A stretch of DNA of 13,437 bases, from the NCBI GenBank assembly GCA_934408705.1, contig CAKRVL010000068.1, positions 1-13,437 on the forward strand, written 5' to 3'. Position numbers and translations under genes: made by a program. Under the pieces are notes generated by a model that worked only from the letters and a program-made list of their open reading frames with translations, was not told where the DNA came from and did not search any database. This stretch comes from an uncultured Blautia sp. GTDB lineage: Bacteria > Bacillota > Clostridia > Lachnospirales > Lachnospiraceae. Below are positions 7,508-13,437 of this stretch, in pieces; within the stretch, counting starts at the first letter, position 1, and each line of letters opens with the position of its first letter.

Positions 7508-8284
7508 ATGAAGAATTACTCAGAAGATGCCAGCAGGCAGTATCATATCCAGGTTGCAAAGGGGGAAGTGGGACGGTATGTGATCATGCCGGGAGATCCC
7601 AAGCGTTGTGTGAAAATTGCCCAGTATTTTGATGATCCGGTTCTCATTGCAGATAACAGAGAGTATATCACATATACAGGAACTCTGGATGGGGTAAAGG
7701 TAAGCGTGACTTCCACCGGAATTGGTGGCCCCTCTGCATCTATTGCAATAGAGGAATTATTCCGTTGTGGAGCAGATACCTTTGTACGTATTGGTACCTG
7801 CGGCGGCATGCAGCCAGAGGTAAAAAGTGGTGATGTGGTAATTGCTACAGGAGCTATCCGTATGGAAGGAACCAGCCGGGAATACGCACCTATTGAGTAT
7901 CCGGCAGTAGCCAATCTGGACGTAACAAATGCACTGGTAGCAGCTGCAAAGGAAAAAGGTCTTTCCTGTCATACTGGAGTTGTACAGTGTAAGGATGCTT
8001 TTTACGGACAGCATGAGCCGGAAGCGATGCCTGTAGGCTATGAGCTGATCAATAAATGGGAAGCCTGGAAGCGGATGGGATGCCTTGCTTCAGAGATGGA
8101 GTCAGCAGCACTTTTCATCGCGGCAGGGAAGCTTCGTGCAAGAGCCGGTTCCTGTTTCGTGGTAGTTGCGAACCAGGAAAGAGAGAAGCTTGGACTGGAA
8201 AATCCGGTTGTCCATGATACAGATGCAGCAATCCGTGTAGCGGTGGAAGCTGTAAGAAAACTGATCAAAGCTGATCAGAATTAA
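7508..8284 (+). CDS. udp: Uridine phosphorylase-like nucleoside phosphorylase
   Basis: This is a hexameric-type nucleoside phosphorylase (PNP_UDP_1 family, 258 residues) that cleaves nucleosides with phosphate to a free base and (deoxy)ribose-1-phosphate in the cytosol. It resembles E. coli Udp throughout: MPGDPKR (27-33), NREY (50-53), [16 protein letters not shown] (69-84), RIGTCGG (94-100) and the ribose-binding SEMESA (195-200), with Met197 and Glu198 at the same numbers as in E. coli. Expected phosphate ligands Gly29, Arg33, Arg51, Arg94 and Thr97 are present, as is His13. In the base-binding loop Gln168 is kept, but the Arg found two residues later in E. coli is Glu170 ([11 protein letters not shown]). 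Base preference is therefore less certain than the family. It begins 11 bases after nupC with AAGGTG as ribosome binding site. Confidence 0.87.
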   Translation: MKNYSEDASRQYHIQVAKGEVGRYVIMPGDPKRCVKIAQYFDDPVLIADNREYITYTGTLDGVKVSVTSTGIGGPSASIAIEELFRCGADTFVRIGTCGGMQPEVKSGDVVIATGAIRMEGTSREYAPIEYPAVANLDVTNALVAAAKEKGLSCHTGVVQCKDAFYGQHEPEAMPVGYELINKWEAWKRMGCLASEMESAALFIAAGKLRARAGSCFVVVANQEREKLGLENPVVHDTDAAIRVAVEAVRKLIKADQN

Positions 8285-8331
8285 ACCATGTAAGTTTAAA
8301 ATATTAAAATAAAAGAAATGAGGATAAAAAA

Positions 8332-8997
8332 ATGGACGTTAAAGAAATCTTAAAACATGTAGATCATACTCTTCTTCTCCAGCCATCTACATGGGAAGAA
8401 ATCAAACAGATTTGTGATGATGCAATGGAATACGGAACAGCATCCGTATGTATTCCGCCAAGCTATGTAAAACAGGCAGCAGAGTACATGAATGGAAAAA
8501 TGGCAGTGTGTACAGTTATCGGTTTTCCAAACGGCTATATGACAACTGCAGTCAAGGAATTTGAAACTAAAGATGCCATTGCAAATGGTGCTTCTGAGAT
8601 TGATATGGTGATCAATATCGGCTGGCTGAAGGATAAGAAATATGACCTGATCGAGAATGAGATCCGTACCTTAAAGGCAGCATGCGGCGAGAAAATCCTG
8701 AAGGTTATCATCGAAACCTGTTTCCTTACCGATGAAGAAAAAATCAAAATGTGCGAGATCGTAACAGCAGCCGGTGCAGATTACATCAAAACTTCTACCG
8801 GTTTCGGCGGTGCAGGCGCAACATTTGCTGATATTGAGCTGTTTTCCAAGCATATCGGACCAAATGTAAAAATGAAGGCAGCTGGCGGAATTTCCTCTCT
8901 GGAAGATGCAGAGAAATTCCTTGCTCTTGGAGCAGACAGGCTTGGAACAAGCCGTATTATCAAAATTGTAAAGAACGAGAAGGCGACCGGTTATTGA
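8332..8997 (+). CDS. deoC: Deoxyribose-phosphate aldolase
   Basis: This cytosolic class I aldolase of 221 residues cleaves 2-deoxyribose-5-phosphate into acetaldehyde and glyceraldehyde-3-phosphate, the exit from deoxynucleoside catabolism into glycolysis. The TIM-barrel landmarks are DHTLL (11-15), [10 protein letters not shown] (59-68), EIDMVINIG (89-97) containing Asp91, and YIKTSTGFG (151-159) containing the Schiff-base Lys153. KAAGGI (182-187) carries the second active-site Lys182. All catalytic residues are therefore present and the length is typical. It follows udp by 47 bases that show no terminator, and TGAGGA precedes the ATG. Its presence shows that the operon handles deoxynucleosides as well as ribonucleosides. 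Confidence 0.96.
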   Translation: MDVKEILKHVDHTLLLQPSTWEEIKQICDDAMEYGTASVCIPPSYVKQAAEYMNGKMAVCTVIGFPNGYMTTAVKEFETKDAIANGASEIDMVINIGWLKDKKYDLIENEIRTLKAACGEKILKVIIETCFLTDEEKIKMCEIVTAAGADYIKTSTGFGGAGATFADIELFSKHIGPNVKMKAAGGISSLEDAEKFLALGADRLGTSRIIKIVKNEKATGY

Positions 8998-9041
8998 TAA
9001 GCTTTCTGTTCAGAATCTCATAATAAAAAAGAGGTGTGGAA

Positions 9042-9461
9042 ATGGATAAAGACATGATAAATCAGCTGATAGATTCAGCAATCAGTCAGCTGAAATATTC
9101 CTATACACCATATTCTGAATTTAAAGTAGGTGCAGCCCTTCTTGCAAAAAATGGTGAGATCTACACTGGCTGCAATATTGAAAATGCCGGATATACAGCA
9201 ACCAACTGTGCCGAAAGAACTGCTTTTTTTAAGGCGGTAAGCGAAGGCATCCGGGAATTTCAGGCAATCTGTGTTGTGGGAGGCAAGGACGGCATCCTTA
9301 CTGAGTATACTGCTCCTTGCGGAGTCTGCAGACAGGTGATGATGGAGTTTTGTGATCCTGACACATTCAAAATCATTCTGGCAGTTGATAAAGAGCACTA
9401 TGATATATATACTCTTAAGGAATTGCTGCCGTTGGGGTTTGGACCGTCTAATCTGGCCTGA
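9042..9461 (+). CDS. cdd: Cytidine deaminase
   Basis: This is a homotetrameric-type zinc cytidine/deoxycytidine deaminase, 139 residues, converting cytidine to uridine for the uridine phosphorylase encoded in the same operon. The catalytic NCAERTA (55-61) supplies zinc ligand Cys56 and proton shuttle Glu58, and PCGVC (92-96) supplies Cys93 and Cys96, the three-cysteine site of the short bacterial class. The substrate-binding YTPYSEFKVGAAL (21-33) and CNIENA (44-49) are intact. An in-frame GTG at 9036 would overlap GAGGTG, so I take GAGG as the ribosome binding site and the ATG at 9042 as the start. It lies 44 bases after deoC without any visible terminator. Confidence 0.95.
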   Translation: MDKDMINQLIDSAISQLKYSYTPYSEFKVGAALLAKNGEIYTGCNIENAGYTATNCAERTAFFKAVSEGIREFQAICVVGGKDGILTEYTAPCGVCRQVMMEFCDPDTFKIILAVDKEHYDIYTLKELLPLGFGPSNLA

Positions 9462-9495
9462 GAAGTGACAGTATAAGTAATGCAGGAGAAAAGCT

Positions 9496-10473
9496 ATGAC
9501 AACAGAAGAATTAAAGGTATTGCCAAAGGTGGAGCTGCACTGTCATCTGGATGGATCTCTTAGCCGCGGATTTATAGAAAGCAGGCTTGGAAGAACAGTA
9601 AGTCCGGAAGAATTGCAGGTATCTGAAAACTGTACCAGCCTGGTAGAATATTTGAAGAAATTTTCACTTCCGGGACAATGTATTATGGATGAAAAGGGAC
9701 TGGAAGAGGCTGGCTATGATGTGTTAAAAAGCATGAGACTTGAGAATGTGCGCTACGCAGAAATCCGTTTTGCACCTCTTTTATCCGAAACTTCTTCAAT
9801 GAACTGCCGCTCTGTGATCGAGGCTCTTCTAAAGGGCCTTGATCGAGGCAGGGCAGACTTCGGAACTGGGTTTGGAGTGATCACCTGCGCCATGCGCCAT
9901 CACAGTCAGGAGGATAACAGCCGCATGATAAAAACAGCCCGGGAATATCTGGGCTATGGCGTCTGTGCGGCTGATCTTGCAGGAGCAGAAAGCATGTATC
10001 CAATGTCACAGTTTATGGAGCTTTTTCAGAATGCTCGTAAGCTTGATATGCCATTTACTATTCACGCAGGAGAATGTGGAAGTGTGCAGAATGTTATTGA
10101 TTCCGTAAGAGCAGGCGCAGGCAGGATCGGCCATGGTATTGCCCTTAGAGGGCATTATGATATTCAGAAGAATCTGGCTGATCATGGTGCCGGTGTTGAA
10201 ATGTGTCCCATCAGTAATCTTCAGACTAAGGCTGTAAAGAGCACAGCAGAGTATCCTTTGCGGGAGTTTCTCGATGCAGGTCTGAAGGTTTCCATAAATA
10301 CGGACAATCGTACTGTCAGTAATACAAGTCTTACGAAGGAGCTTAAGTTTATTCAGAATAATTACGGAATCCAGGATGAGGAAATCAGGCTCCTGATGAA
10401 AAATGCAGTGGATACGGCATTTGCCAGTGAAGATGAAAAAGAAAGACTGTATTCAGAGCTGCAGATCAGATGA
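9496..10473 (+). CDS. add: Adenosine deaminase
   Basis: This is a zinc-dependent adenosine/deoxyadenosine deaminase of the amidohydrolase barrel family, 325 residues, producing inosine or deoxyinosine for the PunA phosphorylase downstream. The first zinc ligands are His15 and His17 in ELHCHLDGSLS. HAGE (190-193) gives zinc ligand His190 and catalytic Glu193. GHG (212-214) gives His213, and NTDN (268-271) gives zinc ligand Asp270. The Asp that usually follows (DD in E. coli and mammals) is Asn271, a variant I also associate with some actinobacterial Add proteins. Activity on adenosine is therefore likely but not certain, because the related Add-like clade includes other aminopurine deaminases. 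AGGAG at 9484-9488 precedes the ATG. Confidence 0.9.
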   Translation: MTTEELKVLPKVELHCHLDGSLSRGFIESRLGRTVSPEELQVSENCTSLVEYLKKFSLPGQCIMDEKGLEEAGYDVLKSMRLENVRYAEIRFAPLLSETSSMNCRSVIEALLKGLDRGRADFGTGFGVITCAMRHHSQEDNSRMIKTAREYLGYGVCAADLAGAESMYPMSQFMELFQNARKLDMPFTIHAGECGSVQNVIDSVRAGAGRIGHGIALRGHYDIQKNLADHGAGVEMCPISNLQTKAVKSTAEYPLREFLDAGLKVSINTDNRTVSNTSLTKELKFIQNNYGIQDEEIRLLMKNAVDTAFASEDEKERLYSELQIR

Positions 10474-10495
10474 TGCAAAGGTGGTATAAGCAAGT

Positions 10496-10540
10496 ATGAA
10501 AAGCAATAGAAATGGGGGATTTTGTTTTGAAAAAATATGA
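10496..10540 (+). CDS. Possible 14-codon upstream ORF overlapping the deoB start
   Basis: ATG at 10496 has AAAGGTGG (10477-10484) at a plausible distance. It opens a short frame, [14 protein letters not shown], ending at TGA 10538-10540, in a different frame from deoB and across both candidate deoB starts. It might couple translation of deoB to ribosomes arriving from add, or it may be chance. No family is recognisable. Confidence 0.12.
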   Translation: MKSNRNGGFCFEKI

Positions 10541-11714
10541 AAGGGTTTTCGTGATCGTACTGGATTCTCTTGGAATCGGTGCTATGCCGGATTCAGAGAA
10601 ATATGGTGATGCCGGGGTTGATACATTCGGACATATTCTGGATAAAATGGGCTCCCTGGAAATACCAAACCTCAGAAAATTAGGAATGCTGAATCTTCAT
10701 TCTGCAGGAAATATGCAGGGTGAGGACAAACCAATTGGCCGATATATGCGGATGGGAGAAGCCAGCAACGGCAAGGACACTATGACTGGTCACTGGGAAA
10801 TGATGGGAATCAAGACTGAGAAACCATTTATTACCTTTACAGATACAGGGTTTCCGCCGGAGCTGATCCAGGAACTGGAGAAGCGCTGTGGCAAACGTGT
10901 TATTGGTAATAAAAGCGCCAGCGGCACAGAGATCATTGAAGAGCTTGGTGAAGAGGAAATAAATACAGGCGCTATGATCGTCTACACTTCAGCTGATTCT
11001 GTTCTTCAGATCTGTGGAAATGAGGAGACCTTTGATCTTCAGAATCTGTATCGCTGCTGTGAGATCGCCAGAGAAATCACCTTAAAGGATGAGTGGCGGG
11101 TAGGCCGTGTCATTGCAAGACCATATGTGGGCAAAAAGAAGGGTGAGTTTAAGCGAACCAGCAATCGTCATGACTACGCATTAAAGCCTACAGGAGTTAC
11201 TGTTTTAAATGCGTTAAAGGATGATGGATTTGATGTGATCGGTGTAGGAAAGATCAACGATATTTTCTGCGGAGAGGGAATTACGAAAAGCTTTCATTCT
11301 GACAGCTCTGTACATGGAATGGAGCAGACGATTGAGCTATGCAAGGAAGATTTTAATGGTCTTTGCTTCGTGAATCTGGTTGACTTTGATGCGCTTTGGG
11401 GCCATAGAAGAAATGTAGAAGGCTACGCAAAAGAAATTGAGAAATTCGACAAAAATCTTGGTGTTTTGCTGCAGGAGCTCAAGGAGAATGATCTGCTGAT
11501 TCTGACAGCAGACCACGGAAATGATCCTACCTACAGCGGAACTGACCATACCAGGGAATATGTTCCATTCATTGCCTATTCCAGAGAAATGGATAATGGA
11601 GGAGCTCTTGAAAACGAAGATACTTTTTCTGTTATCGGTGCCACAATAGCTGATAATTTCGGTGTGAAAATGCCGGAGGGAACGATTGGACATTCCATTT
11701 TAGAGAAGCTCTGA
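10512..11714 (+). CDS. deoB: Phosphopentomutase
   Basis: This mutase of the alkaline phosphatase superfamily interconverts ribose-1-phosphate and ribose-5-phosphate, and the deoxy forms, linking the phosphorylases to DeoC and the pentose phosphate pathway. It has 400 residues from this ATG, near the usual size. Metal-site and catalytic landmarks are [12 protein letters not shown] (12-23) with Asp18, [10 protein letters not shown] (87-96) with the phospho-acceptor Thr region, [10 protein letters not shown], and [20 protein letters not shown] near the C-terminus with its Asp-His pair and later His. The start is uncertain. The ATG at 10512 has no clear ribosome binding site, while a TTG at 10527 sits eight bases after GGGGG (10514-10518) and gives LKKYERVF, closer to how family members begin (395 residues). 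The gap from add is short and without a terminator. Confidence 0.94.
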   Translation: MGDFVLKKYERVFVIVLDSLGIGAMPDSEKYGDAGVDTFGHILDKMGSLEIPNLRKLGMLNLHSAGNMQGEDKPIGRYMRMGEASNGKDTMTGHWEMMGIKTEKPFITFTDTGFPPELIQELEKRCGKRVIGNKSASGTEIIEELGEEEINTGAMIVYTSADSVLQICGNEETFDLQNLYRCCEIAREITLKDEWRVGRVIARPYVGKKKGEFKRTSNRHDYALKPTGVTVLNALKDDGFDVIGVGKINDIFCGEGITKSFHSDSSVHGMEQTIELCKEDFNGLCFVNLVDFDALWGHRRNVEGYAKEIEKFDKNLGVLLQELKENDLLILTADHGNDPTYSGTDHTREYVPFIAYSREMDNGGALENEDTFSVIGATIADNFGVKMPEGTIGHSILEKL

Positions 11715-11761
11715 AACAGAAATAAATGATTAACAGCTTTTCGCAAAAATGAGGGAATCAT

Positions 11762-12487
11762 ATGAAGCATATTTACCTGCACGATGTACTTCCGTTCCTT
11801 CGGGAACTGGAACGAGAAAAACAGAAACAATTTGAAGCTTATTTTAGAACTGCACCTTTATGGCTTATGGACCTGTTTCAAAGCGAGGTGATGGAAGCCG
11901 GAACTATCTTTATCAGAGAAAACGAGCCGGCTGACACGATTTTTTTCGTTGCGAAGGGCAGGGTAAAGGCTACAGACTACCGGGTGTCTGGAATTGCTTA
12001 CGACTTTATGAAGCCTATGAACCTGATTGCACTTGGAGGTATGGAGGTAATACTGGGACAGGGGACCTATAGGACTACTTTGCAGACAGAAACAGAATGT
12101 ATTGTTGCAAAGCTGCCGAGAGCCCAGTATGAGAAATGGGTTTATTCAGATACGGAAGCATTTTGTATGGAGGCAAGGCTTACCTGTGTTTCTCTTTTGG
12201 AGGAGGTAAGAAGAAACCGACTTTATCTGTTTCTGGAGGGTGCTGACAGATTGGCTGTGCTTTTTACAGATTGGTTTGAAAAATATAACAAAAATGACAT
12301 TTTACTGATCAACGAAAGCCGCCAGAACCTGGCTGATGAAACAGGCCTTTGTCTGAAGAGCATCAGCCGGGCTATTAAGAAATTCCAGGAAGACCGGCTG
12401 ATCATGAAAAAAGGCAATCAGATATGTATTGACAGAAGGCAGTATGAAGGTCTGAAAAGAACAGTGGAAGATAAAATCGGTAAATAA
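11762..12487 (+). CDS. Crp/Fnr-family transcriptional regulator
   Basis: This 241-residue DNA-binding regulator has an N-terminal cyclic-nucleotide-type beta-barrel (about 40-125), a long dimerisation helix (about 128-160) and a C-terminal winged helix-turn-helix. The wHTH runs about 185-223 (ESRQNLADETGLCLKSISRA, then IKKFQEDRLIMKKGNQICID). The ligand loop reads GGMEVILGQGTYRTT (92-106). Arg104 aligns with the phosphate-binding Arg of E. coli CRP, but the Glu expected after Gly is Met94, so cAMP binding is doubtful. There is no N-terminal FNR-type cysteine cluster. GAGGGA (11751-11756) precedes the ATG. Lying between deoB and punA in the same direction, it probably regulates this operon and itself, perhaps through the GACAT dyads upstream of bmpA. 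The effector may be a nucleoside or pentose phosphate; both effector and target are inferences. Confidence 0.88.
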   Translation: MKHIYLHDVLPFLRELEREKQKQFEAYFRTAPLWLMDLFQSEVMEAGTIFIRENEPADTIFFVAKGRVKATDYRVSGIAYDFMKPMNLIALGGMEVILGQGTYRTTLQTETECIVAKLPRAQYEKWVYSDTEAFCMEARLTCVSLLEEVRRNRLYLFLEGADRLAVLFTDWFEKYNKNDILLINESRQNLADETGLCLKSISRAIKKFQEDRLIMKKGNQICIDRRQYEGLKRTVEDKIGK

Positions 12488-12504
12488 AAAAGGAGAAGGT
12501 ATAC

Positions 12505-13326
12505 ATGAACAAGTTATATGAAAAATTAGAAACCTGTCTTGCAAGTGTAAGAGCGAAGACAAATTTTAAGCCGGAGGTGGCGCTGATCCTGGGCTCCGGT
12601 CTGGGTGATTATGCAGATGAGATCCAGATCGAGGCTACTATTGATTATACAGATATTGAAGGTTTTCCAACATCTACAGTTGCAGGACATAAGGGCAGAT
12701 TTGTATTTGGTTATGTAAAAAATGTGCCGGTTGTGATCATGCAGGGAAGAGTGCATTACTATGAAGGATATCCAATGGCTGATGTAGTGCTTCCTACCAG
12801 ATTAATGGGAATGATGGGCGCGAAAAAGCTGTTCCTCACAAATGCAGCAGGTGGTGTGAACACATCCTTCAAACCGGGAGATTTCATGATGATCATAGAC
12901 CATATCGCCACAGGTATACCAAGCCCACTGATCGGACCGAACATTGATGAGTTGGGAAGCAGATTCCCGGATATGAGTGAAGTATATAGTAAAAGAATCC
13001 AGGATGTGATCCGTACCTGTGCGAAGAATCAGGGAATTTCCATTCAGGAGGGTGTTTACGTCCAGTTTACAGGTCCAAATTATGAAACTCCGGCAGAGGT
13101 GAAAATGGCGGCTATCTGGGGTGGTGACGCTGTTGGAATGAGTACCGCATGTGAAGCTATGGCTGCCCGTCATATGGGACTTGAGGTGTGCGGAATTTCC
13201 TGTATCACCAACATGGCAGCAGGAATCTCAAAAGAAGAGCTGAACCACAAGGAAGTTCAGGAAACTGCCGACAGAGTGGCAAAATCTTTTAAAGAGCTGG
13301 TAACAGAAATCATTATTAATATGTAG
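12505..13326 (+). CDS. punA: Purine nucleoside phosphorylase, trimeric type
   Basis: This trimeric (class I) purine nucleoside phosphorylase of 273 residues cleaves inosine, guanosine and their deoxy forms to hypoxanthine or guanine plus (deoxy)ribose-1-phosphate. Landmarks in order are the phosphate loop LILGSGLG (28-35), VAGHKGRFVFG (59-69) with His62, MQGRVHYYEGYP (79-90) with Arg82 and His84, LTNAAGGVN (111-119), GPNYETPAE (190-198) with base-contacting Glu194, GMST (211-214), and ITN (234-236) with Asn236. The last two features favour 6-oxopurines, so adenosine should first pass through Add. AGGAG at 12491-12495 precedes the ATG, and only 17 bases separate it from the regulator gene. The call is firm because all key residues are present. 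Confidence 0.95.
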   Translation: MNKLYEKLETCLASVRAKTNFKPEVALILGSGLGDYADEIQIEATIDYTDIEGFPTSTVAGHKGRFVFGYVKNVPVVIMQGRVHYYEGYPMADVVLPTRLMGMMGAKKLFLTNAAGGVNTSFKPGDFMMIIDHIATGIPSPLIGPNIDELGSRFPDMSEVYSKRIQDVIRTCAKNQGISIQEGVYVQFTGPNYETPAEVKMAAIWGGDAVGMSTACEAMAARHMGLEVCGISCITNMAAGISKEELNHKEVQETADRVAKSFKELVTEIIINM

Positions 13327-13354
13327 TTGATATACGCAACGAAGGAGAAAAAAT

Positions 13355-13437
13355 ATGGGAATTGTTGTAATCGGTGATGTTTTTATCGATGTGAAAGGAT
13401 ATTCCACAGCACCATTTATTCCTGGAGGAAGAAATGC
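13355..13437 (+). CDS. PfkB-family carbohydrate/nucleoside kinase, N-terminal fragment
   Basis: The first 27 codons are visible before the window ends: MGIVVIGDVFIDVKGYSTAP, then FIPGGRN. VVIGDVFIDVKG is the first strand and Asp motif of PfkB/ribokinase-fold kinases. The following PGGRN resembles the lead-in of the pseudouridine- and nucleoside-kinase branch, but this is too little to choose. GAAGGAG (13341-13347) lies seven bases before the ATG, and the gap from punA is only 28 bases, so it is probably the next operon gene. A ribokinase, nucleoside kinase or pseudouridine kinase would all fit the context. Confidence 0.7.
   Translation, partial: MGIVVIGDVFIDVKGYSTAPFIPGGRN

Noticed and set aside
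9036..9041. GTG at 9036 as the cdd start
   Set aside because: It overlaps the GAGGTG that best serves as the ribosome binding site for the ATG at 9042, and it would add only two residues.
11715..11761. Independent promoter for the Crp-like gene
   Set aside because: The 47-base gap has no convincing -35/-10 pair and no terminator, so cotranscription with deoB is the simpler reading.

Overview
The window looks like a chromosomal segment from a low-to-mid GC, Gram-positive anaerobe. I infer a Lachnospiraceae-like Clostridium relative, from the Blautia/Dorea/Roseburia style of the proteins, the strong AGGAGG-type ribosome binding sites and the coding-strand bias. All recognised genes are on the + strand. 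No RNA genes, insertion sequences, CRISPR arrays or integrase genes were seen.

Left part (1-2372): three unrelated accessory genes. These are the C-terminal part of a Uma2-family nuclease-like protein (running in from the left), a RimJ/RimL-type GNAT acetyltransferase and a MATE-family multidrug exporter. The first two look more AT-rich than what follows.

Regulatory gap (2373-2587): about 215 bases without a gene. It holds three GACAT-type dyads: 2403-2412, 2506-2515 and 2531-2540. The first two could also form terminator-like RNA hairpins. A close match to a catabolite-responsive element (cre) lies at 2553-2567, followed by a strong ribosome binding site.

Right part (2588-13437): a compact nucleoside import and salvage operon. 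The order is substrate-binding protein (bmpA), a terminator-like hairpin, double-NBD ATPase (nupA), two permeases (nupB, nupC), uridine phosphorylase-like enzyme (udp), deoxyribose-phosphate aldolase (deoC), cytidine deaminase (cdd), adenosine deaminase (add), phosphopentomutase (deoB), a Crp/Fnr-family regulator, trimeric purine nucleoside phosphorylase (punA), and the first 27 codons of a PfkB-family kinase.

Inferred pathway: the ABC transporter imports nucleosides. Cdd and Add deaminate cytidine and adenosine (and their deoxy forms). Udp and PunA split the products with phosphate. DeoB converts (deoxy)ribose-1-phosphate to the 5-phosphate. DeoC cleaves deoxyribose-5-phosphate to acetaldehyde and glyceraldehyde-3-phosphate. 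The nucleoside thus becomes a carbon and energy source plus a free base.

The most unusual points are a substrate-binding protein with no lipobox cysteine, a Crp-like regulator with an altered ligand pocket embedded in the operon, and the dyad cluster plus cre-like site ahead of bmpA. Each enzyme belongs to a known family. The possibly undescribed part is the regulatory circuit.
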